Source: Gammaproteobacteria bacterium
Lineage (GTDB): Bacteria > Pseudomonadota > Gammaproteobacteria > Ga0077536
Assembly (NCBI GenBank): GCA_009692365.1
Contig: SHZJ01000026.1
Span: 1-52,657, forward strand
DNA: 52,657 nucleotides
Direction: 5' to 3'
In this document: positions 26,801 through 36,164 of the stretch, in pieces
Position numbering within the stretch: the stretch's first letter is position 1
Layout of the letters: every line of letters begins with the position of its first letter
Notes under the pieces: model-generated
What the model saw: only the letters and a program-made list of their open reading frames with translations
Database searches by the model: none
What the model was told of the DNA's origin: nothing
Translations under genes and position numbers: made by a program

Positions 26801-29691
26801 AGCGGTTTGCCGCTGAAGTCCAGCGCGACGACGCTGAAGTTGAAACTGTTTTGGTTAAGGGCCCAACTCTCGGGCTTGAGCCCCAGCACGATATTGGAAG
26901 GCCACAGCGGCACCCGGGTGACGGCGCTCAGGATTTCGCCGTTAGGATCAGGATATTCAATTTCAGCGGTGAGCGTTTGGGGGGTTGCGCGCACGGGCAC
27001 ATCGGTGAGCGTCAGGCGCGCGCCACCGAGTGGATCGAGCGTCACCGACTGTGCTGCGAGCGGCTGCGGCGCGCCGAATTGCGCCGCGTTCTGGGGCGCG
27101 CTCCAAGCGGTATCAGATTGCTCGACCAGGCCTGTGGTCACATCGCCATTCAAGAAAACGTAGTCTTCATAGTCTGGAAAGCTGACCGCGCGCGCTTCTA
27201 CCAGCCCGCGTAGCTTGATCGGCAGCGCCCCCGCCGGCCCGCCGCCGAGAAAATTGATCTGCAGGTCCAGCGGCGCGGTGGTGGGGTTGATCCACGGCAA
27301 TCCGCGGGTCTGCAGATTCGCCCGCAGCAGCGGCACGCGAAAACTCTCCACGCGAAAATCGCCGGCCGGCAACCAAGCGTCGCCGTCCGCGGCCTCTACC
27401 CGATACACCCCTTGGCGCGCCTCCGGCGGGATGGTCCATTGTGTGATGGCGCTGCTGGTGGCCGCATCGACGGGGGCGGTGAGCGGGAATTCGGCCCCGC
27501 TGGCGTCATGGCGAATGCGCAGCGTTAGCCCGTCCGGCAGCCAGGGCGCAAAGCCCTGCACGCTGCGGGTGCGCAAAAATTGTTTCATATGCACGGTTTC
27601 GCCCACCCGAAACAGCGGCCGGTCAAACACGGTGGCGACCGTATGTGGGGTTTGCGCGGTGGGGCCCGGCAGGCCAAACCGCCACGTGGCGATGCCGTTG
27701 TTCCAGCCCGAGGCGACGAATCCGGTGTCCTCGCCCAGAGTCGCGGTGGCGATCAAGCCGTGGCCGTTCCACGCACACGCCGGGAGCTCGTTGGCGGTGG
27801 GCAAGGCCTCGCTAACGGCCGCTAGCCCCGCGCCGTCGGTATGACCCTCCCAGCGGGTTTTACCGGAGCAATCTTGGATACTGACCGTGGCCCGCGCCAC
27901 CGGCTGGCCGGTGTCCAGCGCGGTGACCCACACCAGCGAGGACTCGCGACCCCATTTAAAGTGCACGCCAAGATTGGTCACCAGCGCCATCCCTTGGGCG
28001 TAGTAGGGCGCGGCTGGGGCCAACAGCGCCGCGCCCAAACGTGGGCTGGTCACTTCTGCCACATAGAACCCGGGCTGAGGGAGCGCAATGCCGATGACTT
28101 CCATGGCTTTGGCGGGCGCGGTGCGCGGGATCTGGAAGTCAGTGGCCGACGCGACCGCCCGCAGCACCTCGGTTTGACCGGCGCTGCGCAGCACCTCCTG
28201 CTGTTGGGTCTTTTCATTCCAGGTCGAGGCCCCGTGCTTGGCGCTTTGCACCGCCGCAAACCAGCCCGCGATCGCGCCGATGTCGGTGCCGGGCACCCGC
28301 AACAGGCGCCCGCGCAGGGACGCCCGGACGCCGGCTGCGGGGTCGGCGGGCGGCGCACGACCCAGCGCGCGGGTGCCGAGCTCCGCGATAAAACCCGCCA
28401 CGCTGGGCGCCGGCGGCGGGGGCGACGGCGCGCTAACCAGCAGGTGGGGCTCCAAATCACGGATAGTCAGCGGTAGCGCCGGCGCGGCGTTGAGTTCCAC
28501 GACGCCGAAATCGGCGGCAAATTTCGCCAGCGGGGGGTTCTCGCCGGTCGGGACGGTGAGCGGGAAGGACGCGGCGTTCACCAACTTTCTCCCGGCGTCG
28601 TCCACCAGCCCGTCGGGGAGGGTCAGGACCAGTTTCGCCAGAGCGGGAAACGGGCCTTTAATCGTCGCGCCCTGCACCCAGGCATCTGCCGGGCTGCCCT
28701 CGGGGATGGCGGGATAGCGCTGGCCGTCAGCGGCCGTCAGTACGATTTGAGCCACCGCGCTGCGGGTCGTCGCGGCGGAGAGATTCACGCGCATGTCCAG
28801 CGCCGGGATGCACGGGGTATTGGGGTGCGCGCGCTGACACTGGAGCTTGGCGCTGAAGGCCGGCCGGGTTGCGTAGGCCAAGGTTTGGGGTTCAGTGGTC
28901 GCAACACCCGTCGCGGTGGCGATCCCCGGCCCCCATTCCAGCCACACTTTGCGCTCGACCGGCAAACGTTGGCGACACGTCGCGACCACGATGGGCGAGT
29001 TTTCGCCGCTCATCAGCGCCATAAAGCGCTCGCGCACCGGCGCCACGTCCGCCGGCGTGTGCGCCATCATCGTCGCCTCATAGCGCGGCCCCAGCAGGAT
29101 GCTGGCGTAGCTCTGGACAAAATAGGGATTGGCCGTGAGCAACTGCAGACGGGCCTCGCCCTCGAGCAGGCGCAGCTCAATTTGTTCGTTCACGCCGTCG
29201 GCGCGGCAGTGCGCGTGGGCTTGGATTTCGGCCGGGGTCGTCGGTGCCGACAAACCGAGCAGAAATACCTGCTCGTCCTCGATACTGCTGCCCTCCCGCG
29301 GCTCGCTTTGCAAAATGCTGGGGCCGCCGGTGTCGAAGCGAAATTCGCGGGGGCCGTCCACGGCAGCGCCGCTGACGCTCTGCAAGCCGGGGCTGAGGAC
29401 AAATCGGCAACGCAGGCCCGCCGGCGGGATGGGGTCGAAATCAAACACCCAGTTGCGGGAATCCAGCCAGCGGGCGTGGCCGGTCACGGGGCAATCGTGG
29501 CTAAAAGGAGCGGGCAGCCGGGGTTCGCCAAAGGCGACCATCGGCGCGCTGAAGCGGGCGTGGACCGCGGGGGGCGCTTTGGCGCTGCCGCTGGGCGTGA
29601 AGATTGCGACCCGGGGCGGGGCCGCGGCAGCGGGCTGGCCGGCAACAGCGAGCGCGCACAGCAGGCCCGACAGAAATGGCAGGTAACGCAT
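23830..29691 (-). CDS. yfhM: Bacterial alpha-2-macroglobulin family protein, thioester Cys replaced
   Basis: 1953 residues from ATG 29691; a TTG five codons earlier is less likely. The signal peptide MRYLPFLSGLLCALAVAGQPAAAA is type I in form; no lipobox is seen near the cleavage point, unlike the E. coli lipoprotein YfhM. Macroglobulin-type beta domains follow (VFDRPLFRVGETVHMKQFLR; a bait-like region; GTRTLFETLLSWQPRVKLD before the A2M domain). The thioester site that reads Pro-Tyr-Gly-Cys-Leu-Glu-Gln in active members is Pro-Tyr-Gln-Ser-Phe-Glu-Gln here, with Ser1499 at 25195-25197. The family traps proteases in the periplasm; without the Cys it could bind but not covalently fix them. It is longer than the usual 1500-1700 residues. 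Coupled to pbpC. Confidence 0.93.
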   Translation of the reverse strand: MRYLPFLSGLLCALAVAGQPAAAAPPRVAIFTPSGSAKAPPAVHARFSAPMVAFGEPRLPAPFSHDCPVTGHARWLDSRNWVFDFDPIPPAGLRCRFVLSPGLQSVSGAAVDGPREFRFDTGGPSILQSEPREGSSIEDEQVFLLGLSAPTTPAEIQAHAHCRADGVNEQIELRLLEGEARLQLLTANPYFVQSYASILLGPRYEATMMAHTPADVAPVRERFMALMSGENSPIVVATCRQRLPVERKVWLEWGPGIATATGVATTEPQTLAYATRPAFSAKLQCQRAHPNTPCIPALDMRVNLSAATTRSAVAQIVLTAADGQRYPAIPEGSPADAWVQGATIKGPFPALAKLVLTLPDGLVDDAGRKLVNAASFPLTVPTGENPPLAKFAADFGVVELNAAPALPLTIRDLEPHLLVSAPSPPPPAPSVAGFIAELGTRALGRAPPADPAAGVRASLRGRLLRVPGTDIGAIAGWFAAVQSAKHGASTWNEKTQQQEVLRSAGQTEVLRAVASATDFQIPRTAPAKAMEVIGIALPQPGFYVAEVTSPRLGAALLAPAAPYYAQGMALVTNLGVHFKWGRESSLVWVTALDTGQPVARATVSIQDCSGKTRWEGHTDGAGLAAVSEALPTANELPACAWNGHGLIATATLGEDTGFVASGWNNGIATWRFGLPGPTAQTPHTVATVFDRPLFRVGETVHMKQFLRTRSVQGFAPWLPDGLTLRIRHDASGAEFPLTAPVDAATSSAITQWTIPPEARQGVYRVEAADGDAWLPAGDFRVESFRVPLLRANLQTRGLPWINPTTAPLDLQINFLGGGPAGALPIKLRGLVEARAVSFPDYEDYVFLNGDVTTGLVEQSDTAWSAPQNAAQFGAPQPLAAQSVTLDPLGGARLTLTDVPVRATPQTLTAEIEYPDPNGEILSAVTRVPLWPSNIVLGLKPESWALNQNSFNFSVVALDFSGKPLAAVDIVVDLFQRLNYSHRKRLLGGFYAYENRSEVKALGPACSGRTNAAGELRCTSQSPVAGSLILRARAHDAQGNASVVNRDVWVAGESDWWYALEDHDRMELLSERREYAPGETARLQVRMPFREATALVTLEREGVLESRVVQLSGKSPVIELPIPANAAPNVFVSVLAVRGRDAAVAPTARVDLGRPAFKLGMTELRVGWQAQTLNVTVTPERPDYRVRETALVDVSVRRADGGALAPATEIALAAVDEGLLELRANDSWQLLTTMMQRRGIEVQTATAQMQVLGRRHYGRKAVAPGGGGGGGGGTRTLFETLLSWQPRVKLDPQGHARLSIPLNDTLSSFRVVAVASGGPGHFGTGSASLRTSQDLMLYAGLPTLVREGDRLQARFSVRNAGTAVLATELTATVTALLGADAQPAPPTLLPAQAISLAPGQTQEISWPYPTPDARELRWQIHAASGALSDALLVRQRVLPRVEVASLQADVLQLKTTQSLAVSPPADALPGRGGLRVSWQARLGEGLPGVGEYLRASPYQSFEQRLSSAIAHDDVAAWNALMAALPAHLDSDGLVRYFPGATAGSDILSSYLLALAHAAGRAVPAALRQRLREGLVRFIDGTLDRPSPLATADLTQRKLAAIAALSGYPEGINTGWLESIDVSPALWPTATLVDFVDLLRRSPGLPARGQQLAAALVTLRGRLQQQGGLMTLAAAPGTDQPWLMVSGDATLNRILLSVLETPDWADEVPRLVAGSLARQRAGHWDTALANAWGALALRQFSARFEATPVAGQSSLTLGDHTTHVDWTPPPSAPTVLNLPWPVDPTHLTLQHHGVGAPWVSVESRAASALTAPLASGYTLTRTRVPVAQSVPGEWHRGDVYEVRLEVNASTDMTWVVVRDPLPAGATALGAGLGGDSSTLAPAAGAPLALSPTWQERLPEAWQAYFEYAPQGRWTLQYRVRLNHAGTFSVPPSRVDALYAPGLFAALPNEAITVLP

Positions 29692-29747
29692 CGCCCCAAC
29701 CCCCAAGCATGGATGAGCGGCAGTTTACGACAGGCGGGGCAGGGCCA

Positions 29748-30474
29748 GCACGCGGTGGCCCGGAGGCTAGGCCAGATGCGAGATGACCTGGCGAGACGGG
29801 CTGGCGGGACGGGCTGGCGAGACGGGTTGGCGAGACGGGCTGGCGGGACGGGCTGGCGAGACGGGCTGGCGAGACGGGCTGGCGGGACGGGCTGGCGGGA
29901 CGGGCTGGCGGGACGGGCTGGCGAGAAGGGGCAGCACGCGGTGGCCCGGAGGCTAGGCCAGATGCGGGACGGGCTGGCGAGACGGGTTGGCGAGACGGGC
30001 TGGCGAGACGGGCTGGCGAGACGGGCTGGCGGGACGGGCTGGCGAGAAGGGCCAGCACGCGGTGGCCCGGAGGCTAGGCCAGATGCGAGATGACCTGGCG
30101 AGACGGGTTGGCGAGACGGGTTGGCGAGACGGGCTGGCGGGTCGGGCTGGCGGGACGGGCTGGCGAGACGGGTTGGCGAGACGGGCTGGCGAGACGGGTT
30201 GGCGAGACGGGTTGGCGAGACGGGCTGGCGGGACGGGCTGGCGGGACGGGCTGGCGGGACGGGCTGGCGAGACGGGGCCGCACGCGGTGGCCCGGAGGCT
30301 AGGCCAGATGCGGGACGGGCTGGCGAGACGGGTTGGCGGGACGGGCTGGCGAGACGGGTTGGCGAGACGGGCTGGCGAGACGGGGCCGCACGCGGTGGCC
30401 CGGAGGCTAGGCCAGATGCGGGACGGGCTGGCGGGACGGGCTGGCGAGACGGGCTGGCGGGACGGGCTGGCTAG
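29748..30474. repeat. Two-level minisatellite: 13-bp units punctuated by a 33-bp element
   Basis: The basic unit is 13 bp, GACGGGCTGGCGA with variants (GGCGG, GGTTGG). Five near-identical copies of a 33-bp element (begins GCACGCGGTGGCC, ends CCAGATGCG) lie at 29748-29780, 29934-29966, 30055-30087, 30280-30312 and 30388-30420. Gaps between the elements are 153, 88, 192 and 75 bp, that is 11, 6, 14 and 5 units of 13 bp plus a constant 10 bp. Four further units run to the cobA stop. The array fills the gap between the cobA stop and the start of the macroglobulin gene. Open frames through it are low-complexity artefacts. Confidence 0.95.
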
Positions 30475-31319
30475 GCCGCGGCGCGGGTCGGGCGATAGTC
30501 ACTCGCGGCGGCGAGGACGACCGGCGGGCGCAGCCACGCCAGCGATTCGCCCAGTGCCGCCACTTCCCCAACGACCAGTAACGCCGGCGCCACCACGGCC
30601 TGCGTGCGGCCAGCGTGGGCTAAGCCGCGCAGTTGGGTCAGGATAACCCGTTGGTCAGTGGTGCAGCCGCGCTCGATCAACGCCACCGGGGTATCCCCGG
30701 CGCGGCCGGCGGCCAGCAGGCGCTGTTGAATCAGCGGCAGTTGGGCAACCCCCATGTAAAACACCACGGTATGGCGTGCGCGCCCTAGCGCGGCCCAGTC
30801 GATGCGGTCACAGGAGCCCTGACAGTGCGCGGTCACCAGGCTGACCTGCTGGGCGAGATCCCGGTGGGTGAGCGGAATGCCGGCGTAGGCGGCACAACCC
30901 AAGGCCGCCGTGACCCCGGGCACCACCGCGTAGGGCACGCCGTGCGCCCGCAGCACGGCCAGTTCTTCGCCGCCGCGCCCAAAAATAAACGCATCCCCCC
31001 CTTTTAGCCGCGCCACGCGAAACCCTGCCTGCGCCAGTTCGATCAGCCGTTCGGCAATCCGCCGCTGGGTGCACTGGTGGTCTTGGCCGACGAGCTTGCC
31101 GACGTCTTCGCGCACCGCGTGGGCCGGGATGAGGGCCAGGATCTCCGCCCCCACCAGGCGATCGTGCAACACATAATCGGCCGCCTCTAGTGCTTTCAAG
31201 CCGCCCAGCGTCAGCAGGTCGGCGCTCCCCGGCCCGGCCCCGACCAAGGTCACAAACCCCGCGCCGGGAGGCCGTGGGGCGCGCCAGCGGGCGCCTAGAC
31301 GTTGCCAGAAACCGCCCAT
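30471..31319 (-). CDS. cobA: Uroporphyrinogen-III C-methyltransferase
   Basis: 282 residues. The SUMT signature is complete: [22 protein letters not shown] near the N terminus, [48 protein letters not shown], and HTVVFYMGV. It methylates uroporphyrinogen III twice with S-adenosylmethionine to precorrin-2, the start of siroheme and cobalamin synthesis. It lacks the CysG dehydrogenase/ferrochelatase domain, so that step is elsewhere. Its ATG lies one base after the cysI stop; the product would supply siroheme to CysI. The stop codon TAG sits at the edge of the minisatellite. Confidence 0.96.
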   Translation of the reverse strand: MGGFWQRLGARWRAPRPPGAGFVTLVGAGPGSADLLTLGGLKALEAADYVLHDRLVGAEILALIPAHAVREDVGKLVGQDHQCTQRRIAERLIELAQAGFRVARLKGGDAFIFGRGGEELAVLRAHGVPYAVVPGVTAALGCAAYAGIPLTHRDLAQQVSLVTAHCQGSCDRIDWAALGRARHTVVFYMGVAQLPLIQQRLLAAGRAGDTPVALIERGCTTDQRVILTQLRGLAHAGRTQAVVAPALLVVGEVAALGESLAWLRPPVVLAAASDYRPTRAAA

Positions 31320-31320
31320 T

Positions 31321-33033
31321 TCAGGCCCCCGTTAGCCGGCGCACGGCGAGCGAAAACTCCGGCCCCGAGGTGACCTCTGCCACGATGCCCGCGCGGATGA
31401 CAAAGTCGCCAAAGCGTTCGCCGGGGGTACGGGTCGCGGCATAGCACCCCAGGGCCTGCGCGAGCAGCTCGAGGATTTCGCCTTCGGTGATGTTGTCGCG
31501 ATACGGTACGGTGAGCCGCGAGCCGTCGGCGGCACCCCCTAAATACAGGTTGTAACGCCCCGGGGCCTTGCCCACTAGCGCGATTTCGGCCAAAAACGGC
31601 CGCGCGCAGCCGTTGGGGCAGCCGGTAATGCGCACATTGATGGGGGTCCCAGCGAGGCCGTGGTCGGCGAGGAGTGCTTCAATTTTGCTGATGAAGCTTG
31701 GCGCATAGCGTTCGCTTTCGGCCATCGCCAGCCCACAGGTGGGCAGTCCGACGCAGGCCAGGGTCAGGTGTCGCACGGGGGAGACAGGCGCGCTCAGACC
31801 ATAATCGCGCAACAGTGCCGCCACCGCGTCGCGGTCGCGTGCCGCGATGTCGCTCAGGACCAGATTCTGGTTCGCGCTCAGCCGGAATTGCGCTAACCCA
31901 CGTGCGGCCACCGCCCTTAAACCGCTGATCGCCCGCCACTCGCCGACGTCGCCGATCCGACCGCTGGGCACGTACAGCACGTAGTGGTGCAGGCCGTGAT
32001 CATCGGTGTGCCAGCCCTGCGCGGGGTCGCCGTTGTCCTTAAAAGTCACCGCCACGCTCGGCCCCAACTGCACGCCGGCCCGCGCTTCCACCTCGGCGCG
32101 GAAGGCCGCCAGGCCCATCGTCTCGAGGGTGTATTTGAGGCGGGCGTGTTTGCGGTTCGTGCGGTCGCCATGGTCGCGTTGAGTGGTGAGCACGGCCTGT
32201 GCGACGGCGAGCGCCTGCGCCGGCGTGCAGCGGCCCAGCGGCTCGGCCACCCGCGGCCAAGTCGCCAAGTCGCCATGGGTAACCCCCATGCCGCCACCCA
32301 CCACCACGTTGTAGCCGACCACGCGGCCCTGCTCGAGCAGCGCGATGTAGCCCAGATCCTGTGCATAGACGTCCACGTCGTTGTCGGGCGGTAGAGCGAT
32401 ACCGATTTTAAATTTGCGCGGCAGATAAGTGCTGCCGTAGAGGGGTTCCACGGTTTCCGTGTCGCGCTCCAGCTTGACGCCGTCCAGCCAGATTTCATGG
32501 TACGCGCCGCTCTGCGGCAGCAGGCGGCTGCTAATGCCGCGCGCCAGCTCCAGCGCGGTGGCATGGAGCGCCCGCTGCAGGGGCAAGGTGGTGCACATCA
32601 CGTTGCGGTTGACATCGCCACAGGCGGCCAGCGTGTCGAGCAAGGACCGGTTGATGGCCGCGATCGCCGGCTTGAGTACGCCCTTGAGCACCCCGTGCAG
32701 CTGGAAAGTCTGGCGGGTCGTGAGGCGCAGCGTGCCGTCGGCGTAATCCCGGGCGATGGCATCGAAGGCCAACCACTGGGCGGGCGTGCACAGTCCACCG
32801 GGGATGCGGGCGCGCACCATGAACTGGAACGCGGGTTCCAGCTTTTGCTCGCGGCGCTCGGCGCGCAGGTCGCGGTCGTCTTGCTGGTAGATGCCGTGAA
32901 ATTTAATCAGCTGGGTGTCGTCTTCGCTGATCGCGCCAGTGACTAAATCGACTAAGCCTGCGGCGATCGTGCCGCGCAGATGGCGGCTGCGCGCTTTAAT
33001 GCCCTCAACGGGAGAGAGTTGCTCGGTGCTCAT
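31321..33033 (-). CDS. cysI: Sulfite reductase hemoprotein beta subunit
   Basis: 570 residues, the usual length for CysI. The nitrite/sulfite reductase repeats are present ([18 protein letters not shown] in the N-terminal half, [14 protein letters not shown] in the middle). The four Cys that hold the 4Fe-4S cluster and siroheme are in [18 protein letters not shown] and [21 protein letters not shown]. It reduces sulfite to sulfide with six electrons delivered by CysJ, in assimilatory sulfur metabolism. cysJ precedes it by 1 bp and cobA follows by 1 bp, a tight operon. Confidence 0.97.
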   Translation of the reverse strand: MSTEQLSPVEGIKARSRHLRGTIAAGLVDLVTGAISEDDTQLIKFHGIYQQDDRDLRAERREQKLEPAFQFMVRARIPGGLCTPAQWLAFDAIARDYADGTLRLTTRQTFQLHGVLKGVLKPAIAAINRSLLDTLAACGDVNRNVMCTTLPLQRALHATALELARGISSRLLPQSGAYHEIWLDGVKLERDTETVEPLYGSTYLPRKFKIGIALPPDNDVDVYAQDLGYIALLEQGRVVGYNVVVGGGMGVTHGDLATWPRVAEPLGRCTPAQALAVAQAVLTTQRDHGDRTNRKHARLKYTLETMGLAAFRAEVEARAGVQLGPSVAVTFKDNGDPAQGWHTDDHGLHHYVLYVPSGRIGDVGEWRAISGLRAVAARGLAQFRLSANQNLVLSDIAARDRDAVAALLRDYGLSAPVSPVRHLTLACVGLPTCGLAMAESERYAPSFISKIEALLADHGLAGTPINVRITGCPNGCARPFLAEIALVGKAPGRYNLYLGGAADGSRLTVPYRDNITEGEILELLAQALGCYAATRTPGERFGDFVIRAGIVAEVTSGPEFSLAVRRLTGA

Positions 33034-33034
33034 A

Positions 33035-34849
33035 TCAGTAGATGTCTCGCTGGTAGCGGCCCTGCTGGCGCAGGCTTACAAGGAAGTCTTCGGCGGCCTC
33101 GGGGTCGAGCCCGCCCTGGGTGGCGATGATGTTTAGCAGCGCTGCGTGGACGTCTTTAGCCATGCGCTGGGCATCGCCGCAGACATACAGGCTGGCGCCT
33201 TGTGCCAGCCAGTCGTAGACCTCGGCGGCACAGGCCCGCAGCCGGTCTTGCACATAAACCTTCTGCGCACCGTCGCGCGAAAAAGCCAGTTCCAAGCGCG
33301 TCAGCGTGCCCTGTCGCAGGTGGCGCTGCCATTCGGTTTGATACAAAAAATCTTCACGCTGGGTGCGCTCGCCGAAAAACAGCCAATTGCGCCCCGTCGC
33401 GCCCTGCGCGGCCCGCTCCTCGAGAAAGGCGCGCAAGGGTGCAACGCCAGTGCCGGGGCCGATCATGATGACCGGCGCATCGCTGGCGCGCGGCAGGCGA
33501 AACGCGGGGTTGCGCTCGAGGTGCAGACTCAGTTCGGCGCCCGGCGTAAGTCCCGCGAGATAGCTCGAGGCACACCCTGGGCGGGGTCGGGAGTCGCGCT
33601 CCCCGGCCACCACCGCGACCGTCAGGTGTACTTCATCCGGGGTGGCCAGGCGACTGGAGGCAATGGAATAGGCGCGTGCGGCGAGCGGTCGGCAGAGGTC
33701 AACCAACTGCTGGGCGGTGGGTGCGACGGCGCTCTCGCGCAGCACATCCACCACTTGATGGGCCTGCAGATAGCGCCCAAGGGCTGCGTGGTCGTGGCTC
33801 TCGAGGAGTTCGGTCAAGGACGTATTGCCCCCCAACGCGGCCAGTGCGACCAGCACCGGGCGACTCAGTTGGGTGATTTCGAGCTCGTCGCGTAGCGCCT
33901 CCTCAAGGCTGCTGATACGCCCTCCCAGGGTGACCGGCGTGGTGGGTGCCCAGTCGTTCAGGTGCAGAATTTCGGCGACGATGCAGGCTGGATTCGGCGC
34001 GCGCACGGCCATGCTGTCGCCGGGTTCGTAGGCGCAGCGCGCCGTATCGAGCGAGAATTCGAGATGCCGTACCTGTTTGCTCGAGCGGCGTCCGCTCAGA
34101 CATTGGTTGAGCAACAGGGTCGCGTCTAGACGCACGCTGGGGGCGGTTTGGGCGAGCGTTGGCGCGGCGGGCGGCACATTCTCCACCAGCGAAATGCGCG
34201 GGGCCGGGGTCGGTAGCAGGGCCGCAAAGGTGGCCAGCGTGGTGGCCACCCAGGCGGGTGTCGCGGCGGCGATATCGACATCGCATTCCAGCCGCGGCAC
34301 GCAGCGCTGCGCGCCCAGCGCGGCGAGGCCGGCGTCGAAATCCCGCCCGGTCTGGCAAAACAGCGGATAGCTGGAATCACCCAGCGCCACCACCGTATAA
34401 GTCAGTTGGTCGAGGCGTGCGGCCTGCGGACTGACCAGATAACGCGCCAGCGCCAGCGCATCGTCCGGCGGATCGCCATCCCCATGGGTGCTAACGACCA
34501 ACACCACGGCGCGCTCCTGTTTGAGCGTCCGCACGTTGAAATCTGCCAGGCTCACGAGGCGGGCCGCCACGCCCGCAGCGCTGCTGGCGGCGATCACCAG
34601 TTCAGCTAAGCGCCGGCCGCTGCCGGTCTGCGAGCCGTAGAGCACGGTGAGGGTGGCCTGGGCTGGCGCGACCGGCGGCGTGCGGATTTCGAGCGCGGCG
34701 GCTTGGGGGCGCCCCGCAAGGCCCGCTAAATAACCGCTGGCCCATAGCAGTGCCGAGGGGGAAAGCCCGGCCGTGGCGGCCGCCAAATGGGTGAGCTGGT
34801 CGTTCGACAGCGGCAGGCTGGGCGTGTCGAGTAGCGAAACTGTGGACAA
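33035..34849 (-). CDS. cysJ: Sulfite reductase flavoprotein alpha subunit
   Basis: 604 residues from a TTG at 34849, supported by GGAG 8 bases upstream; no ATG lies in frame nearby. Flavodoxin-like FMN domain about 65-205 (LTVLYGSQTGSGRRLAELV, VVSTHGDGDPPDDAL, ALGDSSYPLFCQTG). FAD domain with RAYSIASS, and the NADPH domain with MIGPGTGVAPLRAFLEERAAQG, WLFFGERTQREDFLY and the C-terminal RYQRDIY. It passes electrons from NADPH through FAD and FMN to CysI. First gene of cysJ-cysI-cobA. No CysB site could be identified by eye. Confidence 0.96.
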   Translation of the reverse strand: MSTVSLLDTPSLPLSNDQLTHLAAATAGLSPSALLWASGYLAGLAGRPQAAALEIRTPPVAPAQATLTVLYGSQTGSGRRLAELVIAASSAAGVAARLVSLADFNVRTLKQERAVVLVVSTHGDGDPPDDALALARYLVSPQAARLDQLTYTVVALGDSSYPLFCQTGRDFDAGLAALGAQRCVPRLECDVDIAAATPAWVATTLATFAALLPTPAPRISLVENVPPAAPTLAQTAPSVRLDATLLLNQCLSGRRSSKQVRHLEFSLDTARCAYEPGDSMAVRAPNPACIVAEILHLNDWAPTTPVTLGGRISSLEEALRDELEITQLSRPVLVALAALGGNTSLTELLESHDHAALGRYLQAHQVVDVLRESAVAPTAQQLVDLCRPLAARAYSIASSRLATPDEVHLTVAVVAGERDSRPRPGCASSYLAGLTPGAELSLHLERNPAFRLPRASDAPVIMIGPGTGVAPLRAFLEERAAQGATGRNWLFFGERTQREDFLYQTEWQRHLRQGTLTRLELAFSRDGAQKVYVQDRLRACAAEVYDWLAQGASLYVCGDAQRMAKDVHAALLNIIATQGGLDPEAAEDFLVSLRQQGRYQRDIY

Positions 34850-34969
34850 TGGACGAACTCCGGGCGGCGAGATTGCAGCGCGGAGTGTAGGCAGACATCG
34901 TTCCAGGTTGAATTAACGTGTGGGCATAACCTTCTGCGAATGCGATCTAAGCGCCGGGGTGGCGTGGCC

Positions 34970-35767
34970 TTAGGCCGGGAGCAACCACAGCGTCAGCAGC
35001 CCCAGCGCGATGCGGTACCAAGCGAAGGCGACAAAGCTGTGGTTGGCCACAAAGTGCAGCAAGCATCGAATCGCCACCAGCGCGCTCAGAAAAGCCGCGC
35101 TCAGGCCCACCGCGAACAGCGGGATGGACGCTGGGCTGAGGGTCTGCCAGCTTTTAAGCAGATCGAAGGCGGTGGCCGCGAACATCACCGGGATCGCCAA
35201 AAAGAACGAAAATTCGGTGGCGCTTTGCCGACTCACGCCCAGCCACAGCGCGCCCATGATGGTGGCCCCGGAACGCGACACCCCGGGCACTAGGGCCAGC
35301 GCCTGTGCGCAGCCAATTTTGAAGGCCAGCAGGGGGCTTAAATCTTCCACCGCATAGTTTTGTGTCGGTGCGGCTCGGCGTTCGATGAACAAAATCACGA
35401 AGCCACCGACAAGCAAGGCCCAGGCAACGACCTGCGGCGCGTACAACACCTGCTTGATGAAGCCATGCAGGGCGACGCCCAGCACCGCGACGGGTAAAAA
35501 TGCGAGGAGGAGGCGACTCACGAAACGCTGGGCGGCAGTACTCCCCAACGTCGTCACGACGCCGAGCAGTCGGGCGCGGAAATGCCAGCACACGGCGAGG
35601 ATGGCGCCCAACTGGATGACCACCTCAAAGGTTTTCGCGTCGGCCCGCGTAAATTCCAAGTACTGGCCGGCGAGGATCAGATGGCCGGTGCTGGAGACCG
35701 GGAGAAACTCGGTCAGCCCTTCAATAGTCCCCAACACGAGGGCCTGCCAAAAAAGCGTGTAAGCCAC
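34970..35767 (-). CDS. uppP: Undecaprenyl-diphosphatase
   Basis: 265 residues starting at GTG 35767, with AGGA 7 bases upstream. Seven or eight hydrophobic segments. The two catalytic motifs of the BacA/UppP family are intact: EGLTEFLPVSSTGHL near residue 16 and ALVPGVSRSGATIMGALWLG near 155. It dephosphorylates undecaprenyl diphosphate at the outer face of the inner membrane to recycle the lipid carrier for peptidoglycan, and overexpression confers bacitracin resistance. It stands alone between the cysJ start and tRNA-Leu. Confidence 0.97.
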   Translation of the reverse strand: MAYTLFWQALVLGTIEGLTEFLPVSSTGHLILAGQYLEFTRADAKTFEVVIQLGAILAVCWHFRARLLGVVTTLGSTAAQRFVSRLLLAFLPVAVLGVALHGFIKQVLYAPQVVAWALLVGGFVILFIERRAAPTQNYAVEDLSPLLAFKIGCAQALALVPGVSRSGATIMGALWLGVSRQSATEFSFFLAIPVMFAATAFDLLKSWQTLSPASIPLFAVGLSAAFLSALVAIRCLLHFVANHSFVAFAWYRIALGLLTLWLLPA

Positions 35768-36164
35768 AAATGGTTCCTAGGGTGGGCGGGTGTGCAGGCG
35801 CGCCGAGGGTGGGTTGGCAACGCGGCCAGCCCGCCGGTGCCACGCGGGGCCAAGTTTACGGTCAAAGTTTGGCGTTGTCTGGCGGGCGGCGAAAATCTTG
35901 CGCCACTGCAGGCCACGGCACGCGCGTTAGGGTGCGGGATCGGCTGCGCGCGGGGTGCTGGCCGGATCGTTGCTGTCTCGCCGCGGTAGGGTGGTGGCCC
36001 TTCAAAGGTGCCCGGGCTAACGCCCAAGGCGCTGCCGCGTTGGGCGCCGCTGCGGTGGCCTATGATCGTCCAGAGCGTGGTATATCTAGGAGACCGCAGC
36101 CTGAGGCCGCCGGGGGAACCGCTTTGAACCTGACTGCGGAGCGCGTTTTTTGCGCGCCGCAGAT
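35768..36164. other. Intergenic region between uppP and tRNA-Leu
   Basis: About 400 bp with no supportable gene. It contains one copy of a 27-bp motif shared with the region upstream of tpsB (see 35888-35914). Confidence 0.5.
35888..35914 (+). repeat. Shared intergenic motif, copy A
   Basis: The core GGCGAAAATCTTGC is followed by GCCACTGCAGGCC. Copy B at 47859-47884 has the same core followed by CCCATTGCGGCC, so the two differ at only about three positions. The core is an imperfect dyad (GGC-GA ... TTG-CC). It lies about 120 bp upstream of uppP. Function unknown. Confidence 0.6.

Noticed and set aside
29748..30474. CRISPR array
   Set aside because: The 33-bp elements recur, but the stretches between them are themselves 13-bp repeats of varying number, not unique spacers of constant length, and no cas gene is present.
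28747..30646. Plus-strand frames through the minisatellite coding a 13-residue repeat
   Set aside because: A 13-bp unit gives a 39-bp, 13-residue period in every frame with few stops; no start signal or flanking domain supports a protein.
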